DNA of 64,000 nucleotides from Stigmatella aurantiaca (GCF_900109545.1 NZ_FOAP01000009.1:248001-312000); one strand, 5' to 3'. Positions 23,738 through 32,846 are shown, counted from the stretch's first letter. Notes: a model not told the origin generated them from the letters alone. Program-made: numbers and translations.

Positions 23738-26700
23738 GTGGGAGATCCAACCAAGGCCGTGGAGCCGGGCGTGAAGGCGCTCGAGGCGGCCGCCCCGGCG
23801 GCCAGTGCGGATGCAGGGGGGCTTCAGCAGTTCTGGCTCGTGGCGGCCCCCCTCCTGAAGTGGGTGCTGGCCGCGCTGCTCCTGGCGCTCGTGGTGTTCG
23901 CCGCCGTGAAGCTCTACCAGTGGTGGCGCCGCCGCCGCGCGGCCGTGGCGGTGTCCAGCGGGCCTCCGCCCATGGCGGTCAACCGGCTGCTCCAGGTGCG
24001 CCGGGCCTTTCTCTCCGCGCTGCCCCTGGCCAACCGGGCCGCCGTGTTGGACTTGCCCACCGTGGTGGTGCTGGGCCCCGCCGGCAATGGCAAGTCGGTG
24101 CTCATCGACCTGGATGTCGACTGGAAACGCCAGGCCCGTCAGTTCCTGCCCAGCTACCAGAAGGATCCCCTGCTGCAGGTGTTCCTGGGCCCGGACTGCG
24201 TGGTGCAGGAGGTCTCCGCGCCGCTGCTGGAGGATGAGACGCTGCAGGCCCGGGGCGCCCTGCGCAAGCTGTGGGGCAAGTGTTTCAGCCGCCGCCAGCC
24301 AGGCCTGGCGGTCATCGCCCTGAAGATCGAATGGCTGGAGAAGACCCCTCCCGGGGAGCAGCGGCGCATGGCCCAGCTGCTGCGCGGCAAGCTCAACCTC
24401 ATCTCCGAGGCATGTGGCGGGCCGGTGGAGACCCGCGTCTGCCTGACGCACATGGACGAGGTGGAGGGCTTCGAGGACTTCGCCCGGCTGCTCAAGCAGC
24501 ATGGGGTGTCCCGGTCCTTCGAGATTCCCAAGCAGGGCGAGGAGTCCAAGCTGGCCTCGCTGCTGGAGGGGCAGGAGCAGTACCTGGCGCTGGGGCTCAC
24601 CTCGCTGCCGGTGGATGCGTTCGAGCGCCTGGAGCACTTCTATTCGCAAGGGGGCCGCGCGTTCGCGGCGCTGGGCCGCTTCGTCTCCTCGCTGCTGGAG
24701 GGGGACACCCTGTCGTTCAAGCCGCGCCTCACGCGCGTTTTCCTGTCCTCCCCCGTGCCCGAGGCGCGCGCCGGCGGCACGCTGTCGGTGGTGCCCGAGG
24801 AGGGCAGCACGCAGGCGCCGCGCAGCCTCTACCTGCGCACCCACCGGCGCCGCGCGGCGCTGATCGCCGCGGTGGGCTGTCTGCCGGTGCTGGCCGCGTA
24901 CGCGAACTTCTACGTGCTGCTGGGCGATGCGCAGGAGCAGGTGGCGCGCTTCGAGACCACGGTCGCGCAGATGCAGGAGCAGGGCCTGCAGGGCCGCGGT
25001 GAGGCCGTCGAGGGGCAGGTGAACGAGGCGGCCGACGCGATCAGCCGCCTGTGGAGCGCCGCGCGCTGGTGGCCCCCGCTGAACTCGAGCTTCCCCCAGG
25101 AGATGCTGGATTTGCGCCGGCGCCTGGCCGAGGGAATCCGCCTGAGCCACCTGCGGCCCGCGTTCGAGTACTGCCGCAAGTACCCGCACGACTGCCGCCC
25201 CGAGCAGGTGGTCTACCTGCTGGCCGCCCTGCACGCCTCGAACAAGACCAAGCTCGGCGAGTTCGTGAACGGCAGCATCCAGCCCCAGCACTCGCGGCGG
25301 TGGAGCAGCACGCCCTCCAGCGTCCCGGGGGCCGCGGCGAACGCGGGCTCCTCGCAGAACCGCACGTGGATCACCTCGCTGGAGCTGCGCGAGCCGCTGG
25401 TGGCCACCTACGTCCTCGCGAGCGATGAGCCCTGGGAGCGCACGCCGCCCTGCCGCCGGGGCGCCGCGCAGGTGGCCCACACCGCGGAGGAGGAGTGGCC
25501 CTGCTGGCCCTACCCGGAACGGCTGACCGTGGAGAGCCAGCTCAAGCCGTGGTTGGACCACCTGCTGTTTCTGCGGCAAGCGCTGGAGGCGGGGCCCAAG
25601 GGGCTGGCCGAGCTGGATCAACGGCGGGAGGAGCGGGAACGGCTGGAGGCCCAGCTGGCGGATCTCGATGTCTACGCCTCGCTGCCCACCGTGCTCAACC
25701 TCATCGACACCGCGGGCATCCAGTCCAACACGCGCCACTTCCAGGGCATCGAGTCCACGGTCCAGGTGCTCGACTGGCTGCGGACGAACCGGGACACGCT
25801 GGCCACGGTGCTGGACATGGAGGAGGAGGCCTACTCGGGGCTGCTGGCGGTGGAGAAGATGGGCCCGTCCGAGTTGCTCACGCGGGATGGGCTCTGGCTG
25901 ACGGGCAACAAGAAGGGGCCCTACCGCATCGAGCTGTTGCAGCAGTCCTTCGAGTTCCGTCCTCCCCAGCTGTCGCGGGAGCTCTTGCAGGCCCTGCTGG
26001 ATGTCTACGAGAAGAGCGGCCGGTTGAACATGGGCCCTCACGCGGCCATCCGCCCCGGGCAGCTCATCTTCAGCCGGACGCCGTTCGAGACCGACCTCAA
26101 GCCGCTGGTGGATGACTTCACCCAGCGGCTGAAGAACGTGCAGTTGCCGACCGACGAGTCCGCCAAGCGCGAGGAGTACGTGCAGAAGCGGGTGGACGTG
26201 TTCGCCCAGGGCTATCGCGAGGGGCTCTTCCACAGCCTTCGCAGCTACCGCTTCGTCGCGCCGCGCAAGGTCCTGTTCGACGAGCTGGCCCGGCTCACCC
26301 AGCCCTCCTCGGAGCAGGTGGACATGCTGCGGGATGTGGCCAGCCGGGCCAGCCTGGAACCGTTGGAGGGGCCGTATTACGAGCCGCTGCGCAACGCCGT
26401 GGCGCCCTTCCGGCCCATCATCCAGCTCATGTCCACCGACAAGAGTGGCTTCTATGCCGCCCTGGCCCCGTACCACGCCCTGATTGCCCAGATGCATGAC
26501 GAGCTGGACACGGGCACGAAGCGGGGCCCGGCCGCCGGGGACAAGAAGGCCGCGGAGGCTCCGGCCAAGGACAAGGAGGCCCCGGACGCCGCCCGGGAGG
26601 CGGGGAGCGACATGGGCTCCGCGGAGCTCGCGGACATGCTCACGCCGCTGGAGCGGGTCGCCCTGGCGATGCTGCTGGAGGAGGAGGGCTCCTACCTGCG

Positions 26701-27520
26701 CAAGGCCCAGGAGTGGTTGGATCAGCAGGGCATCTCGGGGGAGCTGCGGCAGCCGTTCCTGGAGCCCTTCCTGCAGGTGCAGCGCCTGGGCAAGCAGGAG
26801 CTGGAGAGCACCCTGGCACGGCAGTGGGAGGAGGCCTCCGGACGCATGCTGCGGTCCATGCTGGAGCGCTACCCCTTCAACCCCACGTCCCAGCAGGACG
26901 TGGATCCGGGCGAGCTGGAGGTGCTGCGCCGCAAGGATGGCGCCTTCTGGATCTACGTGAACCAGATGTTCTCCCGCGTGTGCGTGGAGCGCGGCACGCA
27001 GTGGTCCCTGCGGGGCCCCTTGCGCGAGAAGCTGGCGCTGCCCGAGCAGATGCTGCTCACCCTCAGCCGGCTGTCCCGGCTGTCCGCGCTGCTGTGGGAC
27101 GAGGAGGGGCGCTCCCGTCCGCTGATGCTCAAGGTGCAGCCCCAGCCCCTGCCCACGCCGCCGATTCCGGGCGTCTTCGTCACGATGTCCTCGCTCAAAT
27201 GTGGCAAGACGACGGCCTATGGCTTCAATCAGATTCCGACCTGGCAGGACTTCCCCGTGAACTGGTGGGATCAACAGGTGTCCTCCATCGTCCTGGAGCT
27301 GCGCTCGCCCTCGCGCGATGCGCCCCAGTACGTGTCCCTGCCCTGGAACCGCTCGGCCTGGAGCTGCTTCCGCCTCTTCGAGGAGGCGGCCCTCACCACG
27401 GACCAGCGCCGGCAGTGGAGCCTGGCGCTGCAGGGCAACGCGGGCAGCAAGCGGGGGCTGGAGATCAGCTTCGGGCTCAAGGGGGAGCCCTGGGTTCCCT
27501 TCCGGGAGGTGCCCCGGTGA
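23738..27520 (+). CDS. tssM: T6SS inner membrane protein TssM (IcmF family)
   Basis: The 1260-residue protein starts at a GTG after GGGGGAAGG. It has a first membrane helix at ~35-60 (LLKWVLAALLLALVVFAAVKL), a cytoplasmic GTPase-like domain with an intact Walker A GPAGNGKS, and a second membrane helix near 370-390 (AALIAAVGCLPVLAAYANFY). A long periplasmic part follows, ending in beta-rich sequence (SLALQGNAGSKRGLEISFGLKGEP). In the family it forms the trans-periplasmic channel with TssL and TssJ. Longer than the usual ~1150 residues, partly through an Ala/Lys/Glu insert at ~925-960. Its TGA overlaps the GTG of tssJ. Confidence 0.93.
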   Translation: MGDPTKAVEPGVKALEAAAPAASADAGGLQQFWLVAAPLLKWVLAALLLALVVFAAVKLYQWWRRRRAAVAVSSGPPPMAVNRLLQVRRAFLSALPLANRAAVLDLPTVVVLGPAGNGKSVLIDLDVDWKRQARQFLPSYQKDPLLQVFLGPDCVVQEVSAPLLEDETLQARGALRKLWGKCFSRRQPGLAVIALKIEWLEKTPPGEQRRMAQLLRGKLNLISEACGGPVETRVCLTHMDEVEGFEDFARLLKQHGVSRSFEIPKQGEESKLASLLEGQEQYLALGLTSLPVDAFERLEHFYSQGGRAFAALGRFVSSLLEGDTLSFKPRLTRVFLSSPVPEARAGGTLSVVPEEGSTQAPRSLYLRTHRRRAALIAAVGCLPVLAAYANFYVLLGDAQEQVARFETTVAQMQEQGLQGRGEAVEGQVNEAADAISRLWSAARWWPPLNSSFPQEMLDLRRRLAEGIRLSHLRPAFEYCRKYPHDCRPEQVVYLLAALHASNKTKLGEFVNGSIQPQHSRRWSSTPSSVPGAAANAGSSQNRTWITSLELREPLVATYVLASDEPWERTPPCRRGAAQVAHTAEEEWPCWPYPERLTVESQLKPWLDHLLFLRQALEAGPKGLAELDQRREERERLEAQLADLDVYASLPTVLNLIDTAGIQSNTRHFQGIESTVQVLDWLRTNRDTLATVLDMEEEAYSGLLAVEKMGPSELLTRDGLWLTGNKKGPYRIELLQQSFEFRPPQLSRELLQALLDVYEKSGRLNMGPHAAIRPGQLIFSRTPFETDLKPLVDDFTQRLKNVQLPTDESAKREEYVQKRVDVFAQGYREGLFHSLRSYRFVAPRKVLFDELARLTQPSSEQVDMLRDVASRASLEPLEGPYYEPLRNAVAPFRPIIQLMSTDKSGFYAALAPYHALIAQMHDELDTGTKRGPAAGDKKAAEAPAKDKEAPDAAREAGSDMGSAELADMLTPLERVALAMLLEEEGSYLRKAQEWLDQQGISGELRQPFLEPFLQVQRLGKQELESTLARQWEEASGRMLRSMLERYPFNPTSQQDVDPGELEVLRRKDGAFWIYVNQMFSRVCVERGTQWSLRGPLREKLALPEQMLLTLSRLSRLSALLWDEEGRSRPLMLKVQPQPLPTPPIPGVFVTMSSLKCGKTTAYGFNQIPTWQDFPVNWWDQQVSSIVLELRSPSRDAPQYVSLPWNRSAWSCFRLFEEAALTTDQRRQWSLALQGNAGSKRGLEISFGLKGEPWVPFREVPR

Positions 27521-27999
27521 CAGGGCGCGTGTACGGGCGCATGACCCTGGCCGCGGCGGCAGTCCTGCTGGTGGCCTGTGGGCCGGGAAAGCTCCGGCTC
27601 AACGTCAAGTCGCCGCCCGGGACGAACCTGGGCCGGCCCCTGTACATGCTGGTCCGCCAGGTGGACCCCAAGCAGTACGCCAACGAGGAGTACTCCGAGG
27701 TTGCCTCCAAGGTGGGCTCGCCGGACAAGAGCGTGCTGCAGACGGCGGTGCTCTACCCGGGCACCATCCAGCGCTTCCAGGTGCGGCCGCCGGAAGAGGG
27801 CGCCCTGGCCGTCTCCTTCCTCTTCACCGCCCCGGATGGCAACTGGCAGCTGCTGCTCACCCCGCCGCTTCCCAGCGCCGTGGATGTGGAGCTGACCGTC
27901 AGCCGGATCCTGACGGATTCGGTGCCGCCGGCGATTCCCTCGCAGGCGCCCTCAGGAGCGCCCCCAGTGCCCGAGGCGCCGAAGCCGCCCGGCGCCTGA
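27517..27999 (+). CDS. tssJ: T6SS outer membrane lipoprotein TssJ
   Basis: This 160-residue lipoprotein carries lipobox LLVAC after MTLAAAAV. Mature sequence KLRLNVKSPPGTNLGRPLYMLVRQV, FLFTAPDGNWQLLL and VDVELTVSRIL fits the transthyretin-like TssJ sandwich that holds TssM at the outer membrane. The GTG at 27517 overlaps the tssM stop (GTGA). Use of the internal ATG at 27541 would give a shorter, more typical signal peptide and cannot be excluded. A Pro/Ala-rich tail is added at the end. It is the last gene of the plus-strand T6SS operon. Confidence 0.85.
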   Translation: MTGRVYGRMTLAAAAVLLVACGPGKLRLNVKSPPGTNLGRPLYMLVRQVDPKQYANEEYSEVASKVGSPDKSVLQTAVLYPGTIQRFQVRPPEEGALAVSFLFTAPDGNWQLLLTPPLPSAVDVELTVSRILTDSVPPAIPSQAPSGAPPVPEAPKPPGA

Positions 28000-28023
28000 C
28001 GCGAGCGCTGTCCGTTCAGGCGC
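27992..28023. terminator. Inverted repeat over two convergent stop codons
   Basis: GCGCCTGA (27992-27999) and TCAGGCGC (28016-28023) are perfect inverted copies, each containing the stop codon of tssJ or of the convergent coiled-coil gene. The 16-nt loop and absence of a T run make it a weak terminator candidate. Both proteins ending in an Ala codon plus TGA could explain the symmetry. Confidence 0.3.
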
Positions 28024-29353
28024 GCGGCGGGGCCTGGCGAAGTTCCTCCAGCGCTGTGTCCACCGAGGCGTGCACCGGCGCGAAGCGGTCCTTCACCTGG
28101 CCGCGGGCCAAGGCCACTTGCTGGCCCGTGGTTTCTCCTATCGCATCGAGCTGTCCGGTGGCGGTCTGCTCGCCGGTATCCAGGTGGGTCTGGAGCACGC
28201 CGAGTTGCGCCTTCACCTGCGCATCCAGGCTGTCCACGCGCGTGCTCACCTGGGCGGTCAGCGCCTCCACCTGGCCCGTTACCTGGGCTTGCAGCGTGGC
28301 CATCTGCTCGGTCATCCGCGCCACGAGCTGCTCCTGCTGCGCGGCGGCCTGGTCCACGGTGCTCTGCACCGTCTGCGTCACCGATTGAATCTGCTGCACG
28401 AGCTGCTGTTGCAGCGTCTGGATCTGCTGCACGGATTGCGTCTGGAGCTGCTCCACCTGGGTGAGGAGCTGGTTCTGCACCGTCGTCATCTGGCTGGCCA
28501 CCTGGCTGGTGATCGTGCCGAGCTGGGTGGAGATCTGGGAGACGGCCTGGCCGATGGCCTTCAGGGCAGGGTCGACCAGCGGCTTGGGCAGGTCCGAGGC
28601 GGGCACGGCGTCCAGCATCTGTCCGGCGCGGCTGAGCAGGGACTCCAGCGTCTCCGTCACGGTCTTGAACAGGGTCTGGAGCGGCTCCAGCTTTCCGGGC
28701 AGGGCGGTGAAGAGCGCCTGAAGCTGTGTTTCGAGCTGGGTCAGGGTGCCCATCAGGGTGTCGAGGGTGGAGGAGGCGGCCTGGACGGTTTGACGGACGG
28801 GGGCCTGGATGGAGGCCAGGGCGGTGCTGGACGCCTGGACCAGGGCATCCAGCGAGGCACCGCCCTGGGTGATGAGCGCACCCGTCTGGGTTTGCACCTG
28901 ATCCAGGAGCTGCTCCACGGCCTGGATGCTGCTGGCCTGTTGCCGCACCTGTCCGCTCAGGGTCTGCTCCAGCGTGTCGATCGTCTGAGTGAGCTGCGCG
29001 TGCTGGCCCTGGAGCGAGCCGCTCAGGTTCGCCTCCAGGGGCTCGAGGAGCTGGTGGGCGGACTGCGTGGAGGACGCCACCTGGGAGCGCAGGGGGCCGA
29101 TGCGCTCGCGCAGCGGGCGCTCCGGGGCGCCGGGAGACGTGGCCTTCCACTCGGCCTCCGCGGAGTCGAGCTTCGTGGTGAGGGCCTCGGCCTCCGCGTC
29201 GGCCGAGGGCCGCAGGGAGGAGACCTCCGTTCCGAGCTGCTCCACCTGCGCCGCCGCCGTGGACCGGAGGGATTGCAGCCGCGCTCCCGCCCCCGTGCTG
29301 AAGGACTCCAGCTCCTCCCGAAGTGCCGTCACCTTGCCGCGCAGTTGCTGCAT
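28016..29353 (-). CDS. Long coiled-coil protein downstream of second VgrG
   Basis: The 445-residue protein is almost wholly predicted coiled coil, with long runs of Gln-, Leu-, Thr- and Val-rich heptad or hendecad sequence (QIQTLQQQLVQQIQSVTQTV; EALTAQVSTRVDSLDAQVKA) and a break with Pro near residues 245-260. No signal peptide, membrane helix or enzyme motif is visible. It starts 28 nt after the stop of the second VgrG gene, so the two are probably co-expressed. It could be a spike extension, an adaptor or an effector carried on the VgrG tail. Function unknown. Confidence 0.75.
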   Translation of the reverse strand: MQQLRGKVTALREELESFSTGAGARLQSLRSTAAAQVEQLGTEVSSLRPSADAEAEALTTKLDSAEAEWKATSPGAPERPLRERIGPLRSQVASSTQSAHQLLEPLEANLSGSLQGQHAQLTQTIDTLEQTLSGQVRQQASSIQAVEQLLDQVQTQTGALITQGGASLDALVQASSTALASIQAPVRQTVQAASSTLDTLMGTLTQLETQLQALFTALPGKLEPLQTLFKTVTETLESLLSRAGQMLDAVPASDLPKPLVDPALKAIGQAVSQISTQLGTITSQVASQMTTVQNQLLTQVEQLQTQSVQQIQTLQQQLVQQIQSVTQTVQSTVDQAAAQQEQLVARMTEQMATLQAQVTGQVEALTAQVSTRVDSLDAQVKAQLGVLQTHLDTGEQTATGQLDAIGETTGQQVALARGQVKDRFAPVHASVDTALEELRQAPPRA

Positions 29354-29381
29354 GCGTCCGCTCCGTCCTTCGGTGGGTCCG

Positions 29382-31304
29382 TTACCGCAGTTTCTCGAGC
29401 GCGGCCTTGGTCTCCGCCGCCTTGCCCGACACCTGCCCGGTGCCCTGGGACAGCCGCGCGGAGGCTTGCTGGAACGCGCTCTTGGCCTCGGCCACCTTGG
29501 CGCCCACTTCCTGTTTGGCCTCGCCGAGCGCCGCCTTCGTCCCGGCCTGGGCGGTCTTCATCTTCGCACGCACGGTGCCCATGGCCCCCTGGTAGGCGGT
29601 GGCGCTCTCCGCGAGGGCCCCTCCGACCGATGCCGAGAGGTCCGCCTTGGCGGCGTCCACCTGCGGGCTGACGTCATAGGTGGGCGTGGGCGCCACGCTG
29701 CCGGGCGTCTCCTGGACCTGGATGAAGAGGTGGCCTTCGCCCATGCGCACCACCTGGGTGTCCCCGCCCGAGGTGCGGTGAATGCGCCACACCGGGTTGT
29801 CCTCTTGGAAGTCGTGCGTGAAGGCCGTCTGGCTCGTCTTGTTCCACCCCAGCAGCGTCTGGTCCCCCTGGCCGTCCTGGGGTGTGCGCACGCCCTCCTT
29901 CCAGTCGATGAAGCGCACCAGCTCGGCGTGCTCGAAGTGGAGCGCCACCAGGACGCGCGTGTTCTTGTACGGGGGGAAGAAGAAGTGGCCTGGGAGCTGG
30001 TTGGGCTCGGCGGGAACGCTCACCGTCTGGTTCCACAGCGGCACCGTCATCCGGAACGAATGGAGGGAGGTCTTCTCGTCCTCGACGATGAGGTAGCGCC
30101 GGTCCTGGACGTCGCCCCCCGGGCTGTGCACCAGCCCCTCCACGTGGATGGGGTAGCGCGGGGTGCGGTAGGCGGGCAGGGTGGTCAGCGTCTCCGAGGC
30201 GGGCTCCAGCCGGGCCGAGAGGAGGCAGTCGTAGGAGGTGGCGGGGCGGTGCTGGCCGTCATCGGCCTCGCCGCTCAGGGCGTGCGCCTCCAGCGTCAGG
30301 TGGAGCACCCGCTGGTCCTCATCGAGCCCCTTCATGCCCGAGGGCCACAGGGGCCCCTCCAGGCGCAGCAGGGCCCCGGGGAAGATGTCCACCGAGGGGA
30401 GTTGCTGGAAGGCCACATCGAGCTGGGCGTGCCGCACCTGCAAGCGCGTCTTCTCCTGCTTTTGCTGCTGCTCGGCCACGGTGGCCAGCGGCGTTCTCAG
30501 CATCACGTCGTGGGACACGCCCGCGACCGCATGGGGCTGTTCGAGCGCCACGGTGGTGGGCCCCTGGGCCACCGCGTTGAGCACCCGGACGCCGTGCCGG
30601 ATGGGCGGCGGCAGGTGCACTTTCACGTCTTGCACCTCCGCGCGGCTCAAGGGCGCTGCCTGAGCCGAGGACGCTTTGTCCGCGGTCAGCGCGTACTGGT
30701 TCTGCGCGCTGTCGTAGCTCCAGACGCCGTTGTTCGTGGCCACGTACCAGAGGACGAAGTCGTAGAAGCTCACCCCCGGGGCGTCCGCGCCCAGGGCGAG
30801 GCACAGCATGGGCTGCTTCTGCTGGAGCACGGTCCAGTCGTAGGTGAGCTGGAGGCTGGCCTTGTGCGCTTCGAGCACCTCGCGCATCGAGATGTCCGTG
30901 TACAGCTCGATGGGGCGGTGCTGGCGCCAGAGCACCTGGGCGGGGTCGGCGAACTCCAGGGTGTAGCGGCGGAAGAACTGCTCGGCGCCTTGGAGGGCTC
31001 CATGGCTCTCCGTGGTGACGCGGCGGCTGCGGACGAGCCCCTGAACCACCAGGGGCGTGGGGGATGAGGACTCCCCCGCGGACACCGACAGCTTCACCTG
31101 GAGCAGATCGGGCTTCTGCAGGGCGGTGAAGAGCGCCGAGTCCTTCTTCTGCAGGGAGGACCAGAAGGTGACCGAGGCGGTGAAGCCGTGCGTGGCCAGG
31201 TGCACCGAGAGGTGTTTCACCTGGCCGCCCGGGATGGAGAAGGACTGGCCGCCGAGGGTGAGCGTCAGCTCGATCTGGAGCCCCTCCTGGATGGCCGTTC
31301 TCAT
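29382..31304 (-). CDS. Second VgrG with LEA-like helical C-terminal extension
   Basis: Residues 1-535 parallel the plus-strand VgrG along their length: AEQFFRRYTLEFADPAQVLWRQHRPIELYT, VSFYDFVLWYVATNNGVWSYDS, LPGHFFFPPYKNTRVLVALHFEHAELVRFIDWKEGVRTPQDGQG, and GHLFIQVQETP at the point where the other VgrG ends. It then continues with about 105 residues of Ala/Lys/Glu/Gln-rich amphipathic helix (AKMKTAQAGTKAALGEAKQE), resembling LEA or apolipoprotein repeats. No needle beta-helix is present. It is probably an alternative spike whose tail binds cargo, perhaps the coiled-coil protein encoded 28 nt downstream. It lies in a minus-strand unit facing the main T6SS operon. Confidence 0.85.
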   Translation of the reverse strand: MRTAIQEGLQIELTLTLGGQSFSIPGGQVKHLSVHLATHGFTASVTFWSSLQKKDSALFTALQKPDLLQVKLSVSAGESSSPTPLVVQGLVRSRRVTTESHGALQGAEQFFRRYTLEFADPAQVLWRQHRPIELYTDISMREVLEAHKASLQLTYDWTVLQQKQPMLCLALGADAPGVSFYDFVLWYVATNNGVWSYDSAQNQYALTADKASSAQAAPLSRAEVQDVKVHLPPPIRHGVRVLNAVAQGPTTVALEQPHAVAGVSHDVMLRTPLATVAEQQQKQEKTRLQVRHAQLDVAFQQLPSVDIFPGALLRLEGPLWPSGMKGLDEDQRVLHLTLEAHALSGEADDGQHRPATSYDCLLSARLEPASETLTTLPAYRTPRYPIHVEGLVHSPGGDVQDRRYLIVEDEKTSLHSFRMTVPLWNQTVSVPAEPNQLPGHFFFPPYKNTRVLVALHFEHAELVRFIDWKEGVRTPQDGQGDQTLLGWNKTSQTAFTHDFQEDNPVWRIHRTSGGDTQVVRMGEGHLFIQVQETPGSVAPTPTYDVSPQVDAAKADLSASVGGALAESATAYQGAMGTVRAKMKTAQAGTKAALGEAKQEVGAKVAEAKSAFQQASARLSQGTGQVSGKAAETKAALEKLR

Positions 31305-31355
31305 GGCGGAGACCTCCCTCTCTGCCGGTCATCTTCAAGGATGCATGGAGGCCCG

Positions 31356-32768
31356 TCAACGCAGCGGCACGGTGAACTCAAGCTGCAGCGGCGTGCCCGC
31401 GAGCTCGGGCCGGAGGGTGGCCCTCACGTGCAGCCCGCTTTCCGCGTTCCCGAGGGGCACCACGCGCGCCTGGAGCGGACAGGGCTTCCCGGAGCCCAGC
31501 GAGAGGAACGCCTCGGCGGCCGGGGCGAACGCGGCGGCCACCGCGTCAGGGCGGGCTCCTTCAGGCAGGCTCTCGGCGAACGCCTGGCTCAGGCGCAGCA
31601 GCCGGCCGGTGAGGAGCTGGGCCGGGAGGTGCGCCGCGTCGCGGCCCCCGTACAGCGAGGGTGCCGTGGGCCCCAGCATCACCGCGTTCGAGTCCCAGCA
31701 GCCGCTCACGCCCAGCAGGCCCCGTGACGCCAGCCGCTCCTGCTCCCGGAGGGAGAGGACGGCCTGGGTGGCCACCGGGGAGCTGGTGTCTGGATGCCAC
31801 ACCGCGGGCGCCTGGCTTCCGCTGCCGGGCCCCACGAGCCGGGCGAAGGTGCGGGTGTTCCGGAAGCTGGCGGTCAGCAAGGCCGCCACGGCGAGCGCGG
31901 GGCTGGCGAAGCACTCGCGGTGCACGGCCCCCTGGCGCTCGGCCATCATCACCACGGGGTTGAGCGCCGCGTAGAGCCAGCGCGAGGATTCCTCGGCGCG
32001 CAGCGCCTCCGTCCAGGCGCCGCCCGTGGCCACGGCCGTGGGCACGGAGGCCACGATGGGGACCCAGGCCTGTTCGCCCAGCGCGGCCAGCGGCCGCAGG
32101 GCCTCCGGCCCGTCGAGCGCATCGGCGATGAAGCAGGCATCGGGGCGCTGGAGGGGCTCGACGTCCAGCCTCCGCGCCAGGGCCTCCTCCAGTTGATGCG
32201 GCGCCACGTCCAGCACCTCGATGTCCAGCTCCGGGCAGGTGGCCCCGTGCCCCCACAACCAGTGCAAGCCGCGCCAGGAGGACTCCAGCCGGGCCACGGC
32301 CGGGGACTGGAGGATGTCGCGCGCGGTGGCGAAGAGCGCCTCCTCGAGGACGGCCAGCGCGGCCCGGTGCGCGCTCTGGGAGGAGCGTGCCCCGTGAAGG
32401 GCCTGGACCATGTCCGAGGCCAGGGGGCCGGGCCCGAGCGCCGCCGCGAGCTGCGCCCGCTCCTCCGCGGACAGCACGCGCTCGCCGCGGAGGGCCTCCC
32501 GCAGCGTGCGCAAGGCGCTCAGGCCAGGAACGGCGCCGATGACCTCCGCGAGCTGGAAGTCCTCCAGGGAAGCGAAGGAGACCTCGTGGAAGAGCGCATC
32601 GCTGGAGCCGATGCGGTCCCGGACCGTGACGCTCACGGCGCGGGCGGCCCGGTGGAACGGCCCGGCCCAACCACTCTCGGTGAGTGAGAAAGCGTGCCCC
32701 GACGGCGTGGGCAGAAAGGCCCCCGCGACCAGCCAGCGCACTCGGGGTGAAGGGGGGGAACGAAGCAT
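31356..32768 (-). CDS. TssB-TssC fusion-like sheath paralogue
   Basis: The 470-residue protein reads as a TssB-like part joined to a TssC-like part. Residues ~11-95 follow the TssB pattern: a strand RWLVAGAFLP, a strand AVSVTVRD, then SFASLEDFQLAEVIGAVPGL and SALRTLREAL, the same helix motif as in tssB. Residues ~155-240 follow TssC: AVARLESSWRGLHWLW, LDIEVLDVAPHQLEEAL, LAALGEQAWVPIVASVP. The C-terminal part carries the TssC-like helix RLLRLSQAFAESL and ends in a strand, LQLEFTVPLR. The middle is shorter than in TssC. ATG start after AGGAG. It lies first in the minus-strand arm, 51 nt before the second vgrG. A modified sheath cap, initiator or regulator is possible; function is not known. Confidence 0.72.
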   Translation of the reverse strand: MLRSPPSPRVRWLVAGAFLPTPSGHAFSLTESGWAGPFHRAARAVSVTVRDRIGSSDALFHEVSFASLEDFQLAEVIGAVPGLSALRTLREALRGERVLSAEERAQLAAALGPGPLASDMVQALHGARSSQSAHRAALAVLEEALFATARDILQSPAVARLESSWRGLHWLWGHGATCPELDIEVLDVAPHQLEEALARRLDVEPLQRPDACFIADALDGPEALRPLAALGEQAWVPIVASVPTAVATGGAWTEALRAEESSRWLYAALNPVVMMAERQGAVHRECFASPALAVAALLTASFRNTRTFARLVGPGSGSQAPAVWHPDTSSPVATQAVLSLREQERLASRGLLGVSGCWDSNAVMLGPTAPSLYGGRDAAHLPAQLLTGRLLRLSQAFAESLPEGARPDAVAAAFAPAAEAFLSLGSGKPCPLQARVVPLGNAESGLHVRATLRPELAGTPLQLEFTVPLR

Positions 32769-32816
32769 GGGGCTCCTGAAGGGCCGAACTTCTCAAAACT
32801 TGAAAACAAGTAAACG

Positions 32817-32846
32817 TTGACAGGCCCTGGGGGGCACATTTACTGT
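32817..32846 (+). promoter_or_regulatory. Sigma-70-type promoter for the secreted adhesin-like gene
   Basis: A consensus -35 TTGACA (32817-32822) and TACTGT (32841-32846) are separated by 18 bp, followed by an AT-rich stretch. Transcription would start near 32853, about 70 nt before the ATG at 32923. The region between the divergent genes (32769-32922) is otherwise plain, with an AT-rich run at 32790-32815 that may hold the opposing promoter. Confidence 0.6.

Noticed and set aside
23660-27274. 1204-codon minus-strand frame opposite tssM
   Set aside because: Antisense shadow of TssM; low-complexity Leu/Gln/Arg/His sequence without domains or a ribosome site.
28070-29671. Plus-strand frame opposite the coiled-coil and second VgrG genes
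   Set aside because: Shadow of heptad-rich minus-strand coding sequence; His/Leu/Gly-rich with no plausible start region.
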